Source: Oscheius onirici
Lineage: Eukaryota > Nematoda > Chromadorea > Rhabditida > Rhabditidae
DNA: 64,000 bases
Assembly: GCA_932521025.1 (NCBI GenBank)
Contig: OW051469.1
Span: 2,740,398 to 2,804,397 of the forward strand
Reading direction: 5' to 3'
This document shows, in pieces, positions 56,601 through 64,000 of this stretch. Each line of letters begins with the position of its first letter. Position 1 is the stretch's first letter. Position numbers and translations under genes: made by a program. The notes beneath the pieces were generated by a model. That model was given only the letters and a program-made list of their open reading frames with translations. It did no database searches and was not told where the DNA came from.

Positions 56601-57904
56601 CCCAATGGTCAACTGCTGCACAGCCAAAAGAGCCAGGACGGTCGGTACCATCCTCGGCTTCCTGGATACCGTCTTCTTGTCCCTCGTCTTCTTTAAAAGC
56701 GTCCATATTTTAAAAGAGTACGGGTAAGTTCTCCCCCACTAATCTCTCTTCCTATGCTAATAGTTTCAACCTTCTGGCCACTTCTGCCGTCAGCTGTATG
56801 GGAATTCTCTACGGCCTTCATCTCTTCGGAATTGCCGCCAGCTGGGTGGGATTCGCCAGAGAGAAATCGGCCTTCATTGTCCCTAAGATTGTTCTGAAGG
56901 CGACGACAGTTCTTGGCTGCTATCTGGTCACGGGCGTCTTGTCCTATTTCTGTCTAACCGAGTCCTACTTTCTCGGAGATATCATAGCCAAAGGCTTCAA
57001 TACCGAGTACCACCACGCCAAGGAAACGGTCGACGAGAATGCCGCCACAACGGCTGTGGTAGCCGCAGCTTTGAGCCTCTATCAAACGTCGTTGTTTTTC
57101 CTTCTCTGGTCTTGCTATAGAGAAATTAGAGACAAAGAAGTGACGGAGCTATTGCAAAAGTTTCTCAAGGCTGAGAAGCGGAAACAGAGGGATCAAATCA
57201 CTACGTTTATGTAGAGGGTTTCCTAGTCTTTACAACAGTCAATAATAATTCTTTCAGGTCTGGCCAAGGAACAGGTCACTCTCGATCAGATCCAGACTGT
57301 CGTCATCACTCACGGTCACCCAGGCCATATGGGCAACTTGAACTTCTTTGCTCAGAAGCCTATTCTCTTCCATTCGATGGAATACATTGGACGACATGTC
57401 ACTCCGACTGAATTGAAAGAGGTTTGTGAGAGAGAGTGAGAGAACAGAGAGACTGGGAGAGACTGTTCATGAGTTAATTTCCAGCGCCCCTACCGCAAGC
57501 TGTCTCAAAACATCGAAGTCTGGAAGACTCCAGGACATACCCAGCACGACTTGACTGTCCTCGTCCACAATGTTGCCGGATACGGTACCATGGCCATCGC
57601 TGGCGATCTCATCCCCAGTGAGACGCTCATCTCTGAAAAGGTACCAATTACCGTAACCTGAACAAGCATAATTTAGCGTGACTCCATGCAAGAGGAAGGT
57701 GTCTGGGACGCGGCCATCAAGCGCCAAAATGCCAACTTGATCATCTGTATGGCTGATTGGATCGTTCCGGGGCATGGCCAGCCCTTCAGAGTTCTTCCTC
57801 ACTACAGGTTGGTCTCTTTAGAAACTTAAAAATGTCTCAAAATTAGGCAAAAAGCTGGCTGCACACGACTTCTCGCTCAGCGTCACATGCTGAACCAGGC
57901 TTAA
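53637..57904 (+). CDS. Secreted metallo-beta-lactamase-fold protein with Thr-rich linkers
   Basis: Signal peptide MRLTTFIFISVLALT. Then GADGDITGTILR, a Thr-rich linker (TTTMPTTTTTTQETTTQ), a cysteine-rich module (YCRPSSVGDCPVGYLCDQSF...SICC, lustrin-like), a second Thr-rich stretch (TTTEATTTTTTEEPTTTT), and from 56.1 kb the MBL fold: GAITMINDNGYLVLVDTGAS, THGHPGHMGNLNFF, WKTPGHTQHDLTVLV, AIAGDLIPSETL and IVPGHGQPFRVLPHY. It resembles MBLAC1/SWIP-10, which in C. elegans affects glia-to-neuron signalling. The usual HxHxDH is HGHPGH here: the Asp that helps bind the second zinc is Gly. Thr runs suggest heavy O-glycosylation. Intron 56281-57257 contains another gene. Stop at 57902-57904. Confidence 0.85.
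56605..57214 (+). CDS. Four-span membrane protein nested in an MBL gene intron
   Basis: Two exons, 56605-56723 and 56764-57214. MVNCCTAKRARTVGTILGFL starts the first span (DTVFLSLVFFKSVHIL); further spans are MGILYGLHLFGIAASWVGF, LKATTVLGCYLVTGVLSYFC and ATTAVVAAALSLYQTSLFFL, followed by a basic tail (KAEKRKQRDQITTFM). About 190 residues with short termini, a tetraspan layout common in small nematode membrane families; no named family is recognised. It lies within an intron of the MBL-fold gene on the same strand, so it needs its own promoter or arises by retained processing. The exon join is in phase (YG-FNLL). Confidence 0.75.
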
Positions 57905-59506
57905 AGCTCTTCCGATCAGATCACCAGCCCCATCCTTCAGTTCCAGCCCCCTTATTGATACTCTAAGCAGTCAGCTTAGAATTGGTATGTACTATGTACT
58001 CTCTCCCTCTTCAAAAGAGGCCCTTTTGCCGACTGCGGCACTAGTGCCTGCTAGAGCCATTGAACCAAATTCCCTTCACTGCGATCAGTAGTGTGCAACA
58101 TGCTCAGTATTTTTCTGTTGGTATTTTGTCTTTCCAAAAAAAAATCATATACTTCTTTCAGATGGTAATAAAGTTTACAACTCTATTGGTTACAGTCTTT
58201 CTGTCTCTCGTTCCCATTATTTTTCGCTACGCTGTTTTTCTCATCCTCGCACCACGCGACACGCCCAGTTCATAAGTTGATTCAATTACTTCACGATTCG
58301 AGTACAATACAAAAACAATAAGAGGAAGTTCCTTCCTCTCACACTTTTTGTAACGGAAATGAACTGCTTCAATATTGACCCGAGTTGTGATCACTTGGCG
58401 CCACAAATCCTCGGAAGCAAACAGTCGCCATATTTTGAGCGGATTAAATTGCACGCTTCTTCTCTTTTTTTTCGCCGAAACTGCAAGTTGAGCTTGTTTA
58501 TTGCCTCATTTTCTCACGAGCGGGATCGACGATCAAAGAGTTGGATTAAGAAGCAAAAGCCTCACTATCTACTATGAACACAGTCGTGAGCAAAATTGTA
58601 CAACAATTTATTAAACTGGCAAATGTATCATTCCTATGGCAAAGAGGAAAACGCTTTTCGAAGTCTATCTTACTGTATACGGGGCTGAGACCTGGACGAA
58701 AGAAGCGGACAAGCAGTACATTGAAGTGTGCCAGAGACGAATGGAGAAGCGGATGATCGGTTTCGGGACGACAGAGTACGAGATCGGACGAAGCTTTGGA
58801 ATTGGAAAAAGAAAAGACTCTGGTCTGCGAAGATTGCCAACGTTACCAGATGGACGAGAACAACTACCGAATGGACACCGCTCGAAGGAAAAAGAACAAG
58901 AGGCAAAAGTCGGCTGAGGATACTCGGACAGTGGCTGGAACAGATTGGTGGCATCGGACGGCAGCTGAATGGAAAACTTTGAGATCCACCCTCGCGTGAA
59001 CTTGTGAATATATCTAATCTATCCATAGTTGAGAAAAGAGTGGGGGTTTCTTTATCAACTACAGTCTCTCTGAGAATTGGGTTCCTTATAGGAAACGATT
59101 CAAGTGGAAGGATGGAGAAAGAAGAATTTCAGCTGATTCAAAAAAAGTGTAAGGCAAATAATAGAAAAAAAACGACACTGTTCCTTAGACTAACAACCCG
59201 TCGGACAGTGGCATTGTGGAATGACATCGTAATGTGGCCTTTTCTCCAGCTCTTGTGTAAGAAATTAGACTGGGTGTGGAGGCAAACCGACACAGTGCTT
59301 CATCTTACAATTATTGTTGGTTACTGCTCTGTTTAAAAAATTGGGACCTATTGTTATTATATAATAATCGAACTCAGAAAAGTACCTGTCGGTGGGCGGG
59401 GATAAAAAAAAGTTGCAAATATTTCATCATATTCGGATTCAGCATAAAAAACTGCCCTAGAAAAAAAGTTAGCAAAAGAGTTTTTTTAAAAAAAAATAAT
59501 TCTGCG
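57905..59506. other. Intergenic, MBL-fold gene to eEF1A flank
   Basis: 1.6 kb. Holds a decayed RTE copy (58636-58999) and a tRNA-like element at its right end. No other gene supported. Confidence 0.5.
58636..58999 (+). mobile_element. Decayed RTE reverse transcriptase tail
   Basis: Matches the 45.36-46.30 kb element: VYGAETWTKEADKQYIEVCQ and RRMEKRMIGF, then after a frameshift DDRVRDRTKLWNWKKKRLW and TRWTRTTTEWTPLEGK. It extends further 3' than that copy (RILGQWLEQIGGIGRQ). Palm motifs are missing. Confidence 0.75.
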
Positions 59507-59580
59507 GAATCGAACCCGGATGTCTCGGCGTCCCTCCTTAGCGCCTACAAACATCCATGGGCAGATGGAGACGCGAGGCA
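59507..59580 (-). repeat. tRNA-like element, copy e
   Basis: Minus-strand GTTTGTAGGCGCTAAGGAGG then CATCCGGGTTCGATTCCGCAG and a T-run. The first part resembles the D-arm edge of a leucine-type tRNA and the second is a good T-arm; the anticodon arm is not standard. Confidence 0.4.
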
Positions 59581-59607
59581 GCCCCATCATTAAAACCTTT
59601 TTACGCG

Positions 59608-59865
59608 ATGAACAATTGCTCTGCCAACTTCGCGATGTTCAAGAAAGTTGTAGCTTTTTATCTCCTCTACAACGTTGGCGAATATTGCGAGGTCGGAAAA
59701 TGCTGTTATCAATCGGAAAAACCGATATTCCTCCGCACTCCCAAACTCCACGAATCTTCAGATTCAAATTTTCCCTGTCCTACAAGCATTTTCAGTTCCG
59801 ACTTCTTCTACAAACTTGTAGAGCTCGTCAAGGGCTACAACTTTTCTGAATGGAAGAAGAGATAA
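59608..59865 (+). CDS. Hypothetical small cysteine-containing protein
   Basis: A single-exon frame, MNNCSANFAMFKKVVAFYLL and YNVGEYCEVGKCCYQSEKP, ending VKGYNFSEWKKR with stop at 59863-59865; an in-frame ATG also exists at 59557. It is followed by ATAAATATTC and lies 41 bases from the convergent eEF1A stop. No family recognised. The frame is short and may be chance, but its cysteines are clustered. Confidence 0.3.
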   Translation: MNNCSANFAMFKKVVAFYLLYNVGEYCEVGKCCYQSEKPIFLRTPKLHESSDSNFPCPTSIFSSDFFYKLVELVKGYNFSEWKKR

Positions 59866-59906
59866 ATATTCATGCTTTATTGGGCAATGAAATATAACAA
59901 AACGGT

Positions 59907-63415
<3,509 letters not shown>

Positions 63416-64000
63416 TTATTTCGACCTTTTGTGGAAGAGCTTAAAATTTTCGGGTTTCTTCTGGGTTAACAGGGACATGCATCCTACGACATCCATGAAA
63501 AGACGGTGGTCGATTCGGAGAGCACATTCACGGATGTTGGTCAGCATCTGTTGTTCGTCTGGCATCTCTAGGGCACAGCTGAAAGAATCGGACTGTCTCT
63601 CTCAGTCTCTGAGTCTCTCAATCTCTCTGTCTCTCCAAACTCACTTCATACTCTTGGTACACTCGTCCTCCGCAATAAAAAAGCATTTTCCTAGACATTT
63701 GTGAAAATCCGCCGTTCCGTCCGTCGGGAAATCCAAATTCAGTTCTGAGCTTTGCTATATTTTCCATTACATTTGAATTACTCACTGATTTTTTCAGCCA
63801 AGAAGGCCATCCTTGCTTTGCCGCCCTTTACAAAATCCTCAAATTTTCGAACTTGTGCCACATTGTACCTATTGACAGTACATCTGAACTCGTAGTTTTT
63901 AAAGAGAGGCTGAGTTTTCTTTACCCCTCGTGGACGAAAGTTTTGGTACATTCCCTAACCTTATCCATGGATTCAACCAAAGGTCGGAGACATTGAACAT
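63416..64000 (-). CDS. Cysteine-rich protein, partial at the right edge
   Basis: The gene enters from beyond 64000. Near the edge: CLRPLVESMDKVRECTKTFV joined in phase across a 47-base intron to CTVNRYNVAQVRKFEDFV. Further on: DFHKCLGKCFFIAEDECTKS, then CALEMPDEQQMLTNIRECAL and DHRLFMDVVGCMS, ending KLFHKRSK and stop at 63416. The regular cysteines suggest a secreted nematode domain of the DUF19 (T20D4.11-like) kind, which is a guess. The exon before LDFPTDGTADFHKC joins its neighbour out of phase by my reading, so an exon edge is misplaced or there is a one-base error. Confidence 0.5.

Overview
This window is animal nuclear DNA, almost certainly from a nematode. Genes are cut by many short introns (about 40-60 bases, GT...AG, 3' sites of the TTTTCAG type). 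Two gene families point to nematodes: a serpentine chemoreceptor of class H and a MOLO-1-like protein. A family of small BTB proteins is scattered through the window. I cannot name the species. The SRH receptor suggests a rhabditid relative, which is inference.

Left part (1-24 kb) is dense and housekeeping. In order: a BTB protein; on the minus strand the nuclear exosome nuclease EXOSC10/Rrp6 and, upstream of it, the mannosyltransferase ALG9; on the plus strand ribosomal protein uL2 (RPL8), mitochondrial malonyl-CoA:ACP transacylase (MCAT), dynactin p150/DCTN1 (with an antisense BTB gene inside one intron), and a phospholipase B-like GDSL hydrolase. ALG9-EXOSC10 and RPL8-MCAT are same-strand pairs with 177 and 138 bases between them, so either could be a nematode-type operon.

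Middle part (24-41 kb) is accessory and transposon-rich. A DGAT2 acyltransferase gene carries a 2-kb inverted-repeat element in an intron; that element has its own intron-containing reading frame. Next come a Tc1/IS630-type transposase, decayed BTB copies, two related copies of an unrecognised secreted-type domain gene (one split by a Merlin element with an 8-bp target duplication, the other followed by an 8-bp-TSD MITE), a DOMON protein and a LINE fragment.

Right part (41-64 kb): a three-finger C2H2 protein, a MOLO-1-like gene with an RTE-type reverse transcriptase in an intron, an SRH chemoreceptor, a secreted metallo-beta-lactamase-fold protein with Thr-rich linkers (and a four-TM gene inside one intron), eEF1A with an odd repeat-bearing intron, and a cysteine-rich gene cut by the right edge.

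I found no operon-like defence system, CRISPR array, rRNA or clear-cut tRNA gene. The most unusual items are the 25.2-27.2 kb element, the duplicated locus with opposite transposon histories, the zinc-ligand change in the MBL protein, and the eEF1A intron. Gene models were joined by eye from reading frames and splice signals, so exon ends may be off by a few bases.
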